From: Beroe forskalii
Lineage: Eukaryota; Ctenophora; Nuda; Beroida; Beroidae
Assembly (NCBI GenBank): GCA_011033025.1
Contig: WFMF01000319.1
Location: forward strand, 144,434-208,433
Reading direction: 5' to 3'
Length of the DNA: 64,000 bases
Shown: positions 45,901-55,681 of the stretch, piece after piece
Layout: each line of letters opens with the position of its first letter
Position numbering within the stretch: position 1 is the first letter of the stretch
Notes under the pieces: generated by a model
The model's input: the letters and a program-made list of their open reading frames with translations, nothing else
What the model was told of the DNA's origin: nothing
Databases searched by the model: none
Position numbers and translations under genes: made by a program

Positions 45901-48109
45901 GTAACGACTAAGTGTTATATTCAATCATCCTAGCCCATTGTTTTATTCAATTATTATTATTCAAATCTTTTGCTTAGAGAACCATGATTTATTTTATAAA
46001 GGGCAAGTGACAATGTATTTTGTATAATTAGTTGTGTATACTATATTACTAAAACTATAAGTTGTAATTTTAACTAATTATTCAAATATCGCTAATATTC
46101 AAATGTTTGCATATTGCCGTGAATGAAATCAAATCAAAATCATGTCATATGCTAGATCTGATATGATTGAAATGTATGTTTCTATTCAAACCAAGGCCAA
46201 GTAAACTTCAAAGAATTATGGTGAGCTGCCCCCAGTTCTAACATCCTCGTAAAACTTAACCCCCTCCTCCCCATTTTCCCAGAGTTTGACAGAGAAGACG
46301 ATACACAACAGTGCGGGTTCCCACTCAGACAAAACCCCGCAGCCCGGGAAAGGGCAGCACCTCCCTCCCACCAGCATATTCCACCCGCACCACCACCACC
46401 ACCAGGGGATATCTCCCTCCTCAATGCCCGCTGCGGGACTGCCTCCCTCCCACCAGACCCGCCAAAACATCCCGCCCAGACACCAGGACAAAGCGTTAGT
46501 CATCAGTTCCTCTGTACTTCTTTATCACTCTTCAACCATCATCATTCATGAAATAAATAATGTAAAGGATTGTTGCTTTATCAGTATTTTATGGAAGTTT
46601 TGTGCATTATTCCAGCTAACACGCCCACACCTTCATTGACCACCACCCCTTGCCTCAGGGTGCTCATGAAGACTCCTCAGCCGAGTGACCCTGCCCACTT
46701 CTCCGAGGAAAGCATCAAGCTGTACCTCCAGAACAGGCTCCAACACCAGCCCCCCGCCCCTGGCTTCCCCAGCCCGCTCCACGGGACATTCCACGACTTC
46801 CACTCAGCCGTGCCCGCAGCTGCAGCCGGCGGGAGTGACAAGGGGCAGCGGTTCGATACCCGCTCGCCCGCACACACTATTCCCCCGGGGTGAGTTGGAA
46901 TGCGGGTTAAAAGGTGACTAAGGACTGAAAAAGGGTGGTTATTTGATCAGTAGATTGGTGAGATGGGCAAATTCTTCACGCTGTGATGTTGATGCAAGTT
47001 TTACTGCATAATGCTCCAATCTTTTGATTCCTTTCATCAAAATATACACATCTTTGCTCTATTCACACTCCCTATTCCAACCAATCACCATCGTTAGGTA
47101 CAGCCACCCCATCCCGTTCCTGAACCCGCAGCTCCTCAACTCCTACCTGCAGTTCCGGCCCGGGCTCATCCCTCCTGCCATGCAGCCTCCCCACATGCCG
47201 CACTCCAATCCGGGCAGGTGGGTTTTGGCAAATCTGTAATCCGCCAACCATCCTCAAACAGGTTTTTATACTTATAGGGTTCGAATAACCATATAATAAT
47301 CCTCGGTTGATTATTCATAGACAATTATATTCATCTAGTTAAACAATGTTACATCGATGATAGTTTGGATGGCTCTCGCGAGTTGAAACTCCCGTGTTTC
47401 TGAACTGTCATCTCTGATTGTCAGAGCACAAATTAACTTTTAGATGTCGAGTAATCGTTTCAGAAGAAAAAAAACATAATTAAATATGAATCGTGATGCT
47501 ATGAAAATGCACCATTCGACCTAAAATTCTTTTAACTTCCATGGTTTAATTTCTTCCGTTAATTTTAACTTCCATGGGTTAATTACTTCCCTAAAAGCTT
47601 TGATTGGAACTGGGACCAGCTGGATGCTAGTTAGCTAGTTAACGCTTGCAAGTAGTTGAGTGGTTGATCACCATTGCCCTTTCAAAATGCTGTTTATGGA
47701 CTCATTGAACACTGAAAACCTTACACCACTTTAACTTTATGAATTTACCGACTATAACACTGCATTAATACAGACTAAGCATCGGTGCACCATTTGATTC
47801 AGACTTCAGAGCCTAACCCCATTTTATGAAAATTTCGAATAGATATCAAAAAAGGTACTTTTATGTCTAGACTCCATGAATCTATGAATGGATCTCGGAT
47901 ACTGGACCGGTTCCTCTTTCAGCTGATCGAATGAGGAAGTATTCAAAGAGCCTCAGTACCGTATTCTTAATACTTCCAATGATAGTGAAGTAGGGTGAAG
48001 TTCTTATGATTAACACCATGTGGGAAATAGTTGCTACATGACTTCTACCTTCAGGTACCGGAGTCCTACTCCTTCTGAAGACGAGAGTGACGAAGATACG
48101 CAGCAGTGA
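26315..48109 (+). CDS. Three-RRM RNA-binding protein with coiled coil and low-complexity tail (25 exons, 5' incomplete)
   Basis: Gene model read from splice sites and phase. Exons: 26315-26356, 26455-26530, 27441-27625, 27907-27942, 28090-28160, 29186-29347, 30937-31076, 34170-34237, 34435-34634, 37927-38078, 38358-38485, 38885-38967, 39476-39628, 40129-40283, 40496-40669, 40835-40996, 41366-41483, 41768-41887, 43095-43310, 44117-44221, 44381-44659, 46283-46494, 46659-46889, 47098-47217, 48055-48109 (stop TGA 48,107-48,109). Introns are GT-AG, and phases agree at nearly all junctions. The order is RRM1, RRM2, coiled coil, basic/Ser-rich segment, RRM3, Pro/Gln/His-rich tail. It should bind single-stranded RNA, probably in the nucleus; the low-complexity tail suggests assembly into RNP granules. 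The start codon lies upstream and was not found. I do not recognise the orthologue. Frame breaks at exon 5/6, within exon 6 and within exon 9 are listed in the block entries. Confidence 0.85.
28090..29347 (+). CDS. RRM2 block (exons 5-6), with two frame discontinuities
   Basis: Exon 5 gives RNP2 VYVRNLDNAITTEDLDAHF and GPVK. Exon 6 gives LVIDHITKRN, RNP1 KGYAFVDF, helix 2 and the last strand FGRQLHVEFSN. Two phase problems appear: exon 5 ends in phase 0, yet the RRM frame of exon 6 starts one base in; and after STAIKA the frame moves by one base at about 29,277-29,281 to reach NGVMFFGRQ. The exon end then joins exon 7 in correct phase. Both fit single-base assembly errors better than decay, as all domains remain conserved. 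Confidence 0.72.
28203..28761. mobile_element. 559-bp MITE in intron 5
   Basis: Termini TACCTTAGTACCAGAA...GGCGAC at both ends, inverted, with about two mismatches in 27 bases. Sub-terminal ATTAAGGCGAC motifs repeat three or four times at each end. The right end holds a near-perfect hairpin (GACAAGAAATTAAGGCGA and its complement) around TTTTCCAAT. Non-coding. Confidence 0.78.
29334..29960 (+). repeat. Splice-donor minisatellite 1 (30-bp unit, ~19 copies)
   Basis: The last 14 bases of exon 6 (AGCAACCTTGATA) and its donor GTAAGT form part of a 30-bp unit, AGCAACCTTGATAGTAAGTG plus TGGGTGTCTA. It is repeated about 19 times, with some 38-base variants that add a second GTAAGT. Units are nearly identical. 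The long ORFs on either strand here are by-products of a period divisible by three. Confidence 0.92.
29961..30936. other. Rest of intron 6, nothing recognised
   Basis: AT-rich sequence after the minisatellite, with no repeat ends or conserved ORF. It has a moderately GC-rich TTCGGCCTCGG-rich patch at 30,710-30,850. Confidence 0.4.
30937..34634 (+). CDS. Coiled-coil and basic/Ser-rich block (exons 7-9)
   Basis: Exon 7 encodes a Ser-rich lead, then a charged helix (ARLRQEREQMEEDLSGKKAE), a likely coiled coil for dimerisation. Exon 8 (CVRERIWRLQDDIARIK) continues the helix. Exon 9 is basic, with SRSREDKRKKKRRSDEGD, a probable nuclear localisation signal. In that frame the exon would meet a TAG just before its donor at 34,635. 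The frame one base over reads DWRDPSPPPASGSRRSHHRG then SISSNS and meets exon 10 in the right phase. One base is therefore probably gained or lost at about 34,530-34,560, or the exon end is not the donor I chose. Confidence 0.7.
31918..33178 (+). repeat. ~170-bp satellite in intron 7, about 8 units
   Basis: Unit: GGTACAGCGGTCATATCTCC, ATTCCTACGTCATAA, TTTCCAATCTATTCGAGAG, GAAAGTCCACGTGCTA, CAGTCAAACACAAGGATTTA. Starts near 31,918, 32,090, 32,262, 32,434, 32,602, 32,772, 32,942 and 33,114. Inner units differ by only a few bases. A diverged, inverted partial copy follows at about 33,180-33,260. The ORFs of 66-102 aa on the plus strand repeat with the unit and are not genes. Confidence 0.92.
33261..34169. 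other. Rest of intron 7
   Basis: Contains ATAGCGCGCGGCG-like CG-rich spots at 33,470-33,560 and otherwise ordinary intronic sequence. No gene seen. Confidence 0.4.
34617..35450 (+). repeat. Splice-donor minisatellite 2 (30-bp unit, ~27 copies)
   Basis: Unit AGCATATCATCCAATAGC plus GTGAGTTGGGGC. The first copy is the end of exon 9 and its donor GTGAGT at 34,635; about 27 near-identical copies follow, each restoring exon-like sequence and a GTGAGT donor. Long open frames on both strands (up to 270 aa) come from the 30-base period. Confidence 0.92.
35451..37690. other. Intron 9, mostly unassigned
   Basis: At 36,120-36,225 there is a diverged copy of the GGCCGGTT-rich part of the composite repeat (TTTTTGTCCATAGGGCC, then GGCCGGTTGAATAAAG, then CAATAAGG). 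The remainder shows no gene or clear repeat. Confidence 0.5.
37690..37926 (+). repeat. Pyrimidine-rich minisatellite before exon 10 acceptor
   Basis: About eight imperfect copies of CAATCCCCCTCCTCACATCC (22-24 bases) run up to the CTACAG acceptor. It acts as a very long polypyrimidine tract of exon 10. Confidence 0.8.
37927..40283 (+). CDS. RRM3 and following segment (exons 10-14)
   Basis: Exon 10 has HRVFVGGINHMTTPETFKAV, with RNP2 VFVGGI. Exon 11 has RNP1 KGFGFVSF and the last strand NNVVNIKRVFPES. The VFVGGI...GFGFVSF style is that of the Musashi/DAZAP/hnRNP A group. Exons 12-13 continue PPPYCDERNPLPEDPKIVEF, FYNLGIH and HYNLLRINVYHWNLLFPGNM, then a Pro-rich stretch. The exon 11 donor is taken as GTACTT at 38,486 because it gives the right phase; GTACGT four bases earlier would not. 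Exon 14 (CFPTLDHRPASHVTPM and on) starts at the second of two adjacent CAGs; the first would also splice in phase 0 but in another frame. Confidence 0.75.
38625..38850 (+). repeat. ~40-bp minisatellite before exon 12
   Basis: Six imperfect units with TACGTATCCCCGTTCCCTCT and similar. The GTACGTA and TTCCCT parts resemble the end of exon 11 and its donor, so it may be a decayed array of the same kind as the other donor minisatellites, though it now lies next to the acceptor of exon 12. Confidence 0.65.
39565..39720 (+). repeat. Splice-donor duplication 3 (60-bp unit, 2.3 copies)
   Basis: The end of exon 13 (CCTTCCCTGGACC...CCCCCTGCTCCCCCG) and its donor GTAAGTATATT are repeated 60 bases downstream with a second intact donor at 39,689. 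A third, partial copy ends in AGTAAATAT. Confidence 0.85.
40496..48109 (+). CDS. Low-complexity C-terminal part (exons 15-25)
   Basis: Exons are rich in Pro, Gln, Asn, His and Ser: poly-Pro in exon 15, NNYHHHNHTPNFQHYHNNNH in exon 16, GGGGGG in exon 19, three GTHPMERSS-like repeats in exon 21, and HPHHHHHQG in exon 22. A more ordered motif, SEESIKLYLQNRLQ, lies in exon 23, and PFLNPQLLNSYLQFRPG in exon 24. The protein ends YRSPTPSEDESDEDTQQ, an acidic tail with likely phosphorylation sites. All eleven exons keep phase. An AATAAA at 48,511 is a likely polyadenylation signal, giving a ~400-base 3' UTR. Confidence 0.85.
40975..41215 (+). repeat. Splice-donor minisatellite 4 (35-36-bp unit, ~7 copies)
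   Basis: The end of exon 16 (ATAGCAACAGCAACAG) plus donor GTTAGTAACAACCATCACC is repeated about seven times. Most copies keep GTTAGT or improve to GTAAGT; one has lost the GT. Confidence 0.88.
41600..41690 (+). repeat. Two-copy 36-bp tandem repeat in intron 17
   Basis: TTTAGATTAATTCAACCATC with TAACCATACTCAAAAA, twice in a row. Confidence 0.85.
41888..43094. repeat. Intron 18 with a hairpin and a ~235-bp tandem duplication
   Basis: 42,337-42,428 is an imperfect hairpin with arms of ~36 bases (AATAGGACGAGTAGAGTGG against CACTCTATTCGTCCTATT); its right arm matches the 22.6-kb repeat. 42,465-42,680 is duplicated at 42,695-42,910, sharing TGTGATTGAGCATTGTCTGG and later TCTGATTTGAATGCAGTATA. A 122-aa ORF at 42,195-42,563 spans the hairpin and one duplicate; I regard it as chance. 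Confidence 0.65.
44640..44830 (+). repeat. Possible degenerate donor duplication in intron 21
   Basis: GGCTCCTACACTGAG then GTAGGGG (exon 21 end and donor) is echoed at 44,733-44,766 as GGCTCCTAC...TACTGAGGTAGGGG, with a weaker third copy at about 44,812. Confidence 0.55.
45370..46140 (+). mobile_element. LINE reverse-transcriptase C-terminal fragment in intron 21
   Basis: 45,450-45,689 encodes FHLDKCKVRNG, then YYLYETKLDYTDNEKHLGVQ, the pattern of the end of CR1/Jockey-type RTs (LDKCKV...LGV). The next ~150 bases, with stops, keep traces of ILFLAIIRSQFEHCSQI, matching the usual VRSxLEY motif. 5'-truncated, with several stops and frame changes, and an AT-rich end near 46,140. The 44,831-45,369 stretch before it shows nothing I recognise. 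Confidence 0.72.
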
Positions 48110-51100
48110 CATGTTGTCATAGTGACATGTTGTCATGTTAGCAACATAGGTTGCTAAGCAACAGAAGCTGGTTGTCAAGCACCAGAACAATGCTTTGTGT
48201 GTGCTTATAATGTTTGTGTGTGAGTGTGTGGTATTATGATATCGTTAAAATATACGTTACCAAGCACTGGAAGCTTTGAAGGAAGCTTTGAAAGAAGCTT
48301 TGAAGGAAGCTTTGGTTTCGTGCATTGTGTTCTGTAACAGACACTTGAAGGACGGTACTTTGGCCCTCGGTCGATAAGACGTAAGGAAGTAAGGACTTGT
48401 GATATGGAATATGGAGGCATTGCCACTAACGCAATGTTCTGCCAATTTCATGATGCTGTGGTAATATACCGTCTCAGAAACATTCAAATGGACAATATCT
48501 GGTGTTCAGAAATAAAGCACCATCAATTGACTATTTTAAACCATGATGATTGTGTCCCTATTGGCAACCGTACGCACCCAATGGTACATTATATGTTCAT
48601 ATACTATGTACATAAAGTTCATAAAGAAATCAGAAACACGAAAAAATTACTAATTATGATTTGATATAATAATCAAATTAATCCATATCATGGATGAATG
48701 CAGCAAGAACGATTATAGTACGAAGAGTCTTTCTTGAAGCTTTATTTTGAAAGTTGAAACTTAGAAAGCGTGGCAGCAATAAAAGTAAATGAATAATTTT
48801 ATTGAATTGTTGAATTAAATTATTCTTGATGGGGATGGATTGATATTGGTTATAGTAATTTTAAGAAAAATGTATATGTTGTTTCCGGTTGTAAGCTTGT
48901 TTGCAAGCTTGTTTCAAATGGGTACACTATCATATGAACCATCCAGTCCATCCAATTTTACAAACTGTATCTCGTTCTTCTCGTTTTAGTCCTCAAATCG
49001 ATGCCATATCAAAAGAAATTATTTCGATTAGGAAAATTCTGCTGTCTCAATATCACATCACACAATCAGAGAAACAGACCAGAATGCTGAATGGGTAAAA
49101 TAATTTGTGTTCAAATTGAGAAGTATCCCATTTGATACGAGTTTCTTTTTCCTTGAAATTTGTTGGTGGAGTTTAAAAATGTTACTTTGGGATTTATTTC
49201 AATTTGATTACGTGATCATGGAATGATATAAGTGATGTAGTCTTCAAGACTAAATCATAGAAATGAAAGTTCAAATTTTGGTAGTATCACAAGGTATATT
49301 AATTTCAGAATAACGGGACTTTCATGACTTATTTCAAAGAGATGAATTGTCATAAATTTCAGTCATTTTGAAACGTTCCATACCCTACTGCAAAGAAGGC
49401 TGAAATTATCTTGAACGAATAAAGCAATAATCTAGCTTGCTTAATAATGTTTATGATAAAGACGATTTAGTAAATTATAGCCGTTGATCGTTTCATACGG
49501 ATTATTAAATTCAGATTCAAAAGGTTCAAATTAATCATTGCCAATTTTTTGGAAACAGAAGCCCAGGAATTTTCATATTTTGATTGGGTAATGGGTTCTG
49601 ACTGCTCTTTCTCCCCTTTTCTTGATATTGGAGGTTGATTGGATTTTATTTCTAGGTTGCAGAAGTTGAATACTTGAATAATTTCTTCGTTTCTTATCGC
49701 TGCCCTAGTACCCTGTTGAAGTATATTTCTATAAATTTGGGTTTTCTCAGTTTATATTGATTTTTGATAGATATTTATATAGAGATTGTCCTAAACAGAC
49801 TATGTATGGCGTTAATCGTTATAATTATATAGTGTGTTGTTATACTTATAGTTAAAATTTTTGGAAGTTTTACCGAATTAATGAAAACTTTACATTAATT
49901 CATAAAATCCAATATTTTTTTGCAAAAAATATGATGAGGTCTGTGGAAAATTATCAATTAATTTATATAATTGTTATAAATCATGATGTGATAGTGCGTG
50001 ATCTAAAGAAAAATTTCGTAACGAAGTATGAATATGATTTTAGAGGGTTGAATGAATTTAGAAAAATTGCTTTTATCAAGAAGCAGAAATATATATTAGT
50101 ACTAAGAAGCATAATATTTTGGAATGATAACTTATTACTATATAAGTATATGATATGTAATCATGCTTTAATTTGTGTTCTAGCTTGGAAATAATAAAAT
50201 CTATCAATATAATATATCATTATAATGTTAATGTTATAATAACTAACTAAAATTGTGCCATATAACCCGTATGTTTCTTTTTATTCTCCGTTACAAAGAA
50301 CTAATTCGCTGGGCAATCACGTGGTTAAATCTTGATTGTGCCCCTTTAAGTTTATTTGCTCCGATGTTTAACTTTTAATGCATATTCATTTTATGCATTA
50401 AGATTTTGTCCGTCATTAATCTGAGCCCATTTGGAGGACCCACGTAAGCACTTAACACCTAATGATCGATAACTGTCAACGTCTGTTGAATGAAAAATTT
50501 AATTCTGAAGAAAACTCTTTCGCGTGATTTGTTCAAAGCCCGGAGGTCTATTATATTATGTTAATTTTGTTTAGTACATTTAACAAAATTTCAACTGTTA
50601 ATTAATCAAAAATTTTCGTTATCTCATCCCATCTTCCCCTTTATAGCAATGTAGGCCTGAATCATGAAACAGAAGCTCAGCGTTTCAGAACACCATAGGA
50701 ATTGAAATGGTGGCACAGCTTGATTCGTAAGTGAAATAATCTAAATTGATAAATTTTGAATAGATAAGTATAATTTTTTCTTCGTTTCCATAAACGGTTA
50801 CAACGGTTAGTAGTGCTATTGCTAATGGGTTCAAGATTTTTGACACCGGGAGGAATTTGTGAAATTTTGCGAAATGTAATACGTGTGAAGTTATTGAAGC
50901 TGTAAATGAAGAGAGTATTCGGAGAGTATTTCCTATGATTTAAATCGTCATCCCATGATGTGCAATTCAGTTCAAATTTACTGAGAGGATTTTACCTTCT
51001 GTTTAATGCAATGGGAGGAAAAACCTTTTTGGAAGGCAAGTTATATCGGTCTCTGGATCAAAATGTGGCCTTTTGATGTAGCATTACAAGTTGGGCTTCA

Positions 51101-53200
51101 AAATTAGGAATAATCATGCACTTAGGACTTCCTGGTCCCTGGATTGAAAATTATACTCAGTCACGTAATTGTGAAATAATGGCGTGAACTTTTTGTTAAT
51201 GTCAAAATATCAGCAGCCACTATTTAATAGATTTCAGAAAAATTCAGTGAATTTCCTTAATAACCACAGGTTCGAGGTGAGCTTGATATAGCGAGTTGAC
51301 TATCGAAGCACCTACTTTCCAGATCTCAAAGAGCAAGGTGGTTGACAGAAGAAATTCAACTGGATATGCCAAGATAAATTCACTATCTACCAACCATGCT
51401 ATTCACTGATTGGTTTTGATATATTTATTTATTCATTGAATATCCTTCTTGGTTACTCGGGAAAACACCGCTTTGTGCCCTCAGTTTGCCTGAGGTTTTG
51501 CCATCAGTGTGCATCGGCTTTTCACCGAGTAACCTCCTTCTTCACACATTGAGATGTTGGTTCAGTTATCTCATCAAATGAGAAGACGTCACTGTGCACT
51601 GAGCACTCAGTAGTAAAACACATGAAAAGTAAAACATTAATAGTAAAAAAACATGAATCCATGGGCATATATCATTAAACATTTAAACATTTTTCCATCG
51701 AGTTGATGCATCTCAGATCTGTCAAGTCAGTATCCCTTTCGATTTAACCAGTTAAAATTATTATGTCTATGATTATAATCATATCTGATCACAAATGGTC
51801 TTAAAGTGAGTATTAGTGATCCTTCCAGTTCCAATCGATCAGAGGTTTGGGGGTTATTGGCCCTCAACTTACGAAATATGGGCTGATATGACAATTTCAT
51901 TTTTGATACTGAGTAACTGTAAGCGTAGGATACTGCTACATACAGGGGATGTCAAAGAACCGGTTAAAATTATTGATCTGTTTATAGACATCTTTGAGTT
52001 TTGAATTCGTAGCATTGAAGAATGTTACAATCGAAATGATGCATGAAACGTGATCGATTTAATGAACAAATAAATACCAAATCCCACAACTAATCGGGTG
52101 TTTAGATGACGTGAATTTATCAAATCATATTCTCACATCACATTTATCAAATTTAACATGGTTATTGAATGTTTAGCTTACTGCCAAATGTATTGCTCAT
52201 ATGGAGATATTTCCTGGGTCCTAGATGGCGAAAAATCAACATTTCTATATCACAGGGGATGGAAAATAAAATCGTTGAGGGTCTCATTGAGATAAATAAA
52301 GGAAAGCAATGATTAACCAAGTCTCATTGACGGATGACTATTTTTCCCCCTGAACGCTGTTCTGGTCGGGCTCATTGACTGAGCCATGAGTAACTGGAGT
52401 ACTTTGGTCGGGTGTGCTCCCTCGTCTATTGTAACACTACAGTGTGGAGTCGAAGTGGTGACTGCATACCGCAACTTACATGGTCGAGGCGACAGCCGAG
52501 ACTGTGTAAGTTAGATTATGGACGAGGCGTGCCGAGTTCATTATCTAAGGTATACGGTCACAGCTGAGATCATGGAACCGGATCATAACCCGTCCGGATT
52601 CAACGCTAAACTAGATTTTTGAGTGCTCCCTCATAAAATCAAACTTAATTTTACGATTTTTTGCACTGTAATTCAGTGGAGACCGTATAACCAAACTTAC
52701 ACGGTCGCTAAAATAAGCTTTGGAGGGACATAATCCGTTCTACACAATGTAATATCCCATAGACTCATAGACTCCATTGTGAAATATTCAACTGGACCTA
52801 CGATCTCTAACTCAATATCAATTCATCACTGCATAATGCAATATCCCATTGACTCAATATGCCTCGTTGGTCTCACCACTAACAGCTTTGAATGTTAGAA
52901 ATGTTTCTGTCTATCAACATAATTTTAAAGGGTTGCCTTTAAAATTATCGCTTTTTGTATGATTTCTATGGTCGGAAATGCTTTTCCTTGTCACATTGAA
53001 TCCATATGCCTTATTGTTCATACAACTCACAGCTTTGAATTGAATTTCTGCGTTTAAACATAAAATTTAAGCTTGCTTCAAAACAAAATACAAAATATTT
53101 TGCTAAGACTCACAGCTTATCGGTTTGCTTTTCAATAATATAAGAGATTAGCAGGCGACATGATTTTATTTCAAATTTGTTAACTTTTCCCTTTTAAACT
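48110..53200. other. 3' UTR, then long gene-poor AT-rich stretch
   Basis: The 3' UTR runs to about 48,530. 48,265-48,315 has four GAAGCTTTGAAG units. Beyond that I see only short ORFs without protein-like features (for example 49,931-50,194 and 51,816-52,004). Self-complementary CTTACACGGTC-type patches lie at 52,440-52,700. No convincing gene. Confidence 0.45.
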
Positions 53201-53345
53201 TTTAGAAAATTAAATACGTCCCACGTTCATCGACAATTTATAGGCCACAAAACTTAATAAACGACGAAACGTCGTTCATTAAGCTTTGTGGCCTACAAAT
53301 CTTAGTAAATAATTAACATGGGACATATTTAATCTTTTAAAGGCA
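53195..53345. repeat. Imperfect ~150-bp foldback
   Basis: The centre at 53,241-53,295 has arms TAGGCCACAAA...AACGAC and their complement with two mismatches around GAAAC. Weaker pairing extends outward to TTAAATACGTCCCACG against CATGGGACATATTTAA. The ACGACGAAACGTCG core resembles retroelement termini. Confidence 0.6.
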
Positions 53346-53501
53346 AAATTTAAAAAAAATTGAACAACTTGACTCTTCCACGAGCCATATACAAATAGGA
53401 GCAGCTGGTAGAGATCAGAACAGTTATTTTAAGCTACAAAACGCAGTACAAAAGTTCAAATCAAATAAGATCTGTTCATTTTCATTAACCATACCTAAGA
53501 A

Positions 53502-54635
53502 TCAAGAAGTATGGTAAGAAAAGAATTGACAATGCAGGTCCCACAGGGAATATAAGACCTCTAATATCGTGCTGTTAGCTGCTAGCTGTACCTCGGTGGT
53601 GATGGGTAAGGGGGTGGTGGTGTTTCTGAAGACTCTCTCCCTTGTCCCAAACACTGTCCCTCTAAAACCCTCTCTTGTCTCGATACCTCCCTCCCTGCAC
53701 TTGCTTCTTCCATTCTCTCCCCTCCTGCAAGCCCTAACTCTCCTCTTGCCCCTCTTCCTCCTCGGCTGCCAACTGTTTGTAACCCTTCCCCCTGATCCCT
53801 GGATGTCTGATGTTACTGAGTGCCCCCGTAAGACCGTTAGTGAAGAAATGGCGGACATTTCATCACGTGCTACAGTCAGGTGACGTGCTTCAGTTTGGTC
53901 ACGTGCTACAGTCAGGTCACGTGGTATATCACGTGACCTTCTCCCATCCTCCTGCCAGCTTATTACTGGTGGAGTGTAGGGTGGTAGGGAACTGTAATAG
54001 GACGGGGGAGCAGATAATCCATCATCCTGATCTCCCCCTCCTTCTTCTTCTTCCTCTGCTGTTCGGACTATTGAAGTGTTATCACCATCATTATGTGACG
54101 TGTTGTAGAAGTCTTTGTACCTCGACATCAAGCTCCTCCGCATGCATTCCAAACATGACGTCATCGTATCGTACCAGTCACGCAGTCCGGTGAATAAGCA
54201 GAGTATGCAGGAAGATACCCAGTACACCAGGAGGTATACCAGTATGACGGGTGCGAGAATGTATACCACTACCGTACAGAGGAGAATGGGGTATCCCGTG
54301 CAGAGTATGAAGTCTCTCAGGGGATTACTTGTGATGTAGAATAGGAATACGATTAGCGTGTTCAGTAGTTGGCTGGCAAGCACTTGAGTCCAGTGTCCTT
54401 GCATTATATTCTTCCCATTTAGTTTCTGGTTATTAAGGGTCAAAACAAAGTGATTTAAAAAGTGAAAAATGAAATGTATGATTGCAATAAGACGAGACGT
54501 TGTCAAAGTAAAACTCACGAACACTATTTGACCAGAGCCATGCTGTCTTGAGATTTGTTCAAACAAAGTGGACAAGTTTGAGTTTCTCAATTCTTCATTG
54601 AGTGTGAACTGTATACATTTTTCCTCAATAGTCAA
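53502..54635 (-). CDS. Membrane protein with hydrophobic hairpin and PPxY motifs (2 exons)
   Basis: Exon A 54,635-54,519 and exon B 54,425-53,502, joined across a 93-base GT-AG intron (minus-strand GTGAGT donor, AACCAG acceptor) that is itself open; phase 0 is kept. Product about 346 aa: MTIEEKCIQFTLNEELRNS, two or three closely spaced hydrophobic helices at ~55-130 (SQLLNTLIVFLFYITS, PILLCTVVVYILAPVILVYL, WVSSCILCLF), a Cys pair, an acidic stretch, then APPSYYSSLPPYTPP. The PPSY and LPPY motifs are ligands for WW domains of NEDD4-type ubiquitin ligases (family knowledge). The tail is Arg/Lys-rich. I do not recognise the family. It is probably an endomembrane or plasma-membrane adaptor with a cytosolic tail. 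Start Met is the first in frame; an upstream exon is possible. Confidence 0.7.
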   Translation of the reverse strand: MTIEEKCIQFTLNEELRNSNLSTLFEQISRQHGSGQIVFVSFTLTTSRLIAIIHFIFHFLNHFVLTLNNQKLNGKNIMQGHWTQVLASQLLNTLIVFLFYITSNPLRDFILCTGYPILLCTVVVYILAPVILVYLLVYWVSSCILCLFTGLRDWYDTMTSCLECMRRSLMSRYKDFYNTSHNDGDNTSIVRTAEEEEEGGGDQDDGLSAPPSYYSSLPPYTPPVISWQEDGRRSRDIPRDLTVARDQTEARHLTVARDEMSAISSLTVLRGHSVTSDIQGSGGRVTNSWQPRRKRGKRRVRACRRGENGRSKCREGGIETREGFRGTVFGTRERVFRNTTTPLPITTEVQLAANSTILEVLYSLWDLHCQFFSYHTS

Positions 54636-55370
54636 TGAACAGTATGTGATTAGATTGGACAGTTCTCATATTATTACTTTTTTTGCCGATTTCAAACCCT
54701 CCTCTAGTAGAAATATTTAGCAATTACTGCACTTTCTCACTTTTAATGGCATATCTAATTATTAGGGCGGGCGAGCCTCAAGGTGCAAGCCCTGTTAGTA
54801 CGTTATGAGACCCTGGCCCCAGCTTTTCCTTTGATCAGAAATCTTTCAATATAATGAACATAATCAGTTATTTTACTTAGATCAGAGTAGTCCGAGGAAA
54901 TCGTACTTGATGGTCGGTTCTTCCGCCTCCTCTCTCACATGAAGACTAGCATTTCTAAGACAATAGTACTGTGTTGACATCAAATGTCAAACACAAGGAA
55001 ATTTCTTGATTATCCTTATTAGGGAATAAAGCCAACATTTGTCCCTATTTGCCCTTATGCTATAGTTGTTGGGGTATGAGCCTAGCCTGGCGAGCTTAGT
55101 GGATGTCCTTGCTGAACGGCATGTTAAACAAGGAACTGAAGCTGAGAGGTTACGTTCAGTCCGAGTGTCTAGTGTTGGCATATACATTATTATTATACAA
55201 AGTGTGTTTCTCAACACAACCCCAGATTTCAATAATGTATAAGCACAATCATTATTTTACTTAGATCAGAGTATCTTTCAATATAATGAACTCAGTCAGT
55301 TACCCTGTTCATTTCAATATTAGTCTCAAGAAATACTATACTATATCAAACCAATGGGCTTGATATGTCA
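54636..55370. other. Upstream flank of the membrane-protein gene
   Basis: No gene recognised. ACTTAGATCAGAGTA occurs at about 54,876 and again at about 55,260. Confidence 0.35.
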
Positions 55371-55590
55371 TTGATCGGTTTCGGATGTAAGATAAATCAT
55401 TTCATGAAGATTCATCAACGTTGGATTTATTACGTGGAATTGCTTTCCATCGCATAGATGTGGTGTACTGTCATTGATTGATTTCGGATGTAAGATACTA
55501 AGATAAATCATTTCATGAAGATTCATCAAATGTTGGATTTATTATAATATGGAATTGCTTTCCATCGCATAGATGTGGTGTACTGCAGTT
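55371..55590. repeat. Two-copy ~110-bp tandem repeat
   Basis: TCATTGATTGATTTCGGATG, AAATCATTTCATGAAGATTC and GCTTTCCATCGCATAGATGT in the same order twice, starting at about 55,371 and 55,471. Confidence 0.8.
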
Positions 55591-55681
55591 CAATTTTGAT
55601 TAAGATTGAGATAATGAGATATAGAGATCATCACTACTCTTATAAAATCTGTAGAGGGAAAGAATAATATAATAATGTAAC

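Noticed and set aside
46854-46870. GGTTCGATACCCGC resembling a tRNA B box
   Set aside because: Lies inside exon 23 of the RNA-binding-protein gene, with no A box or cloverleaf around it.
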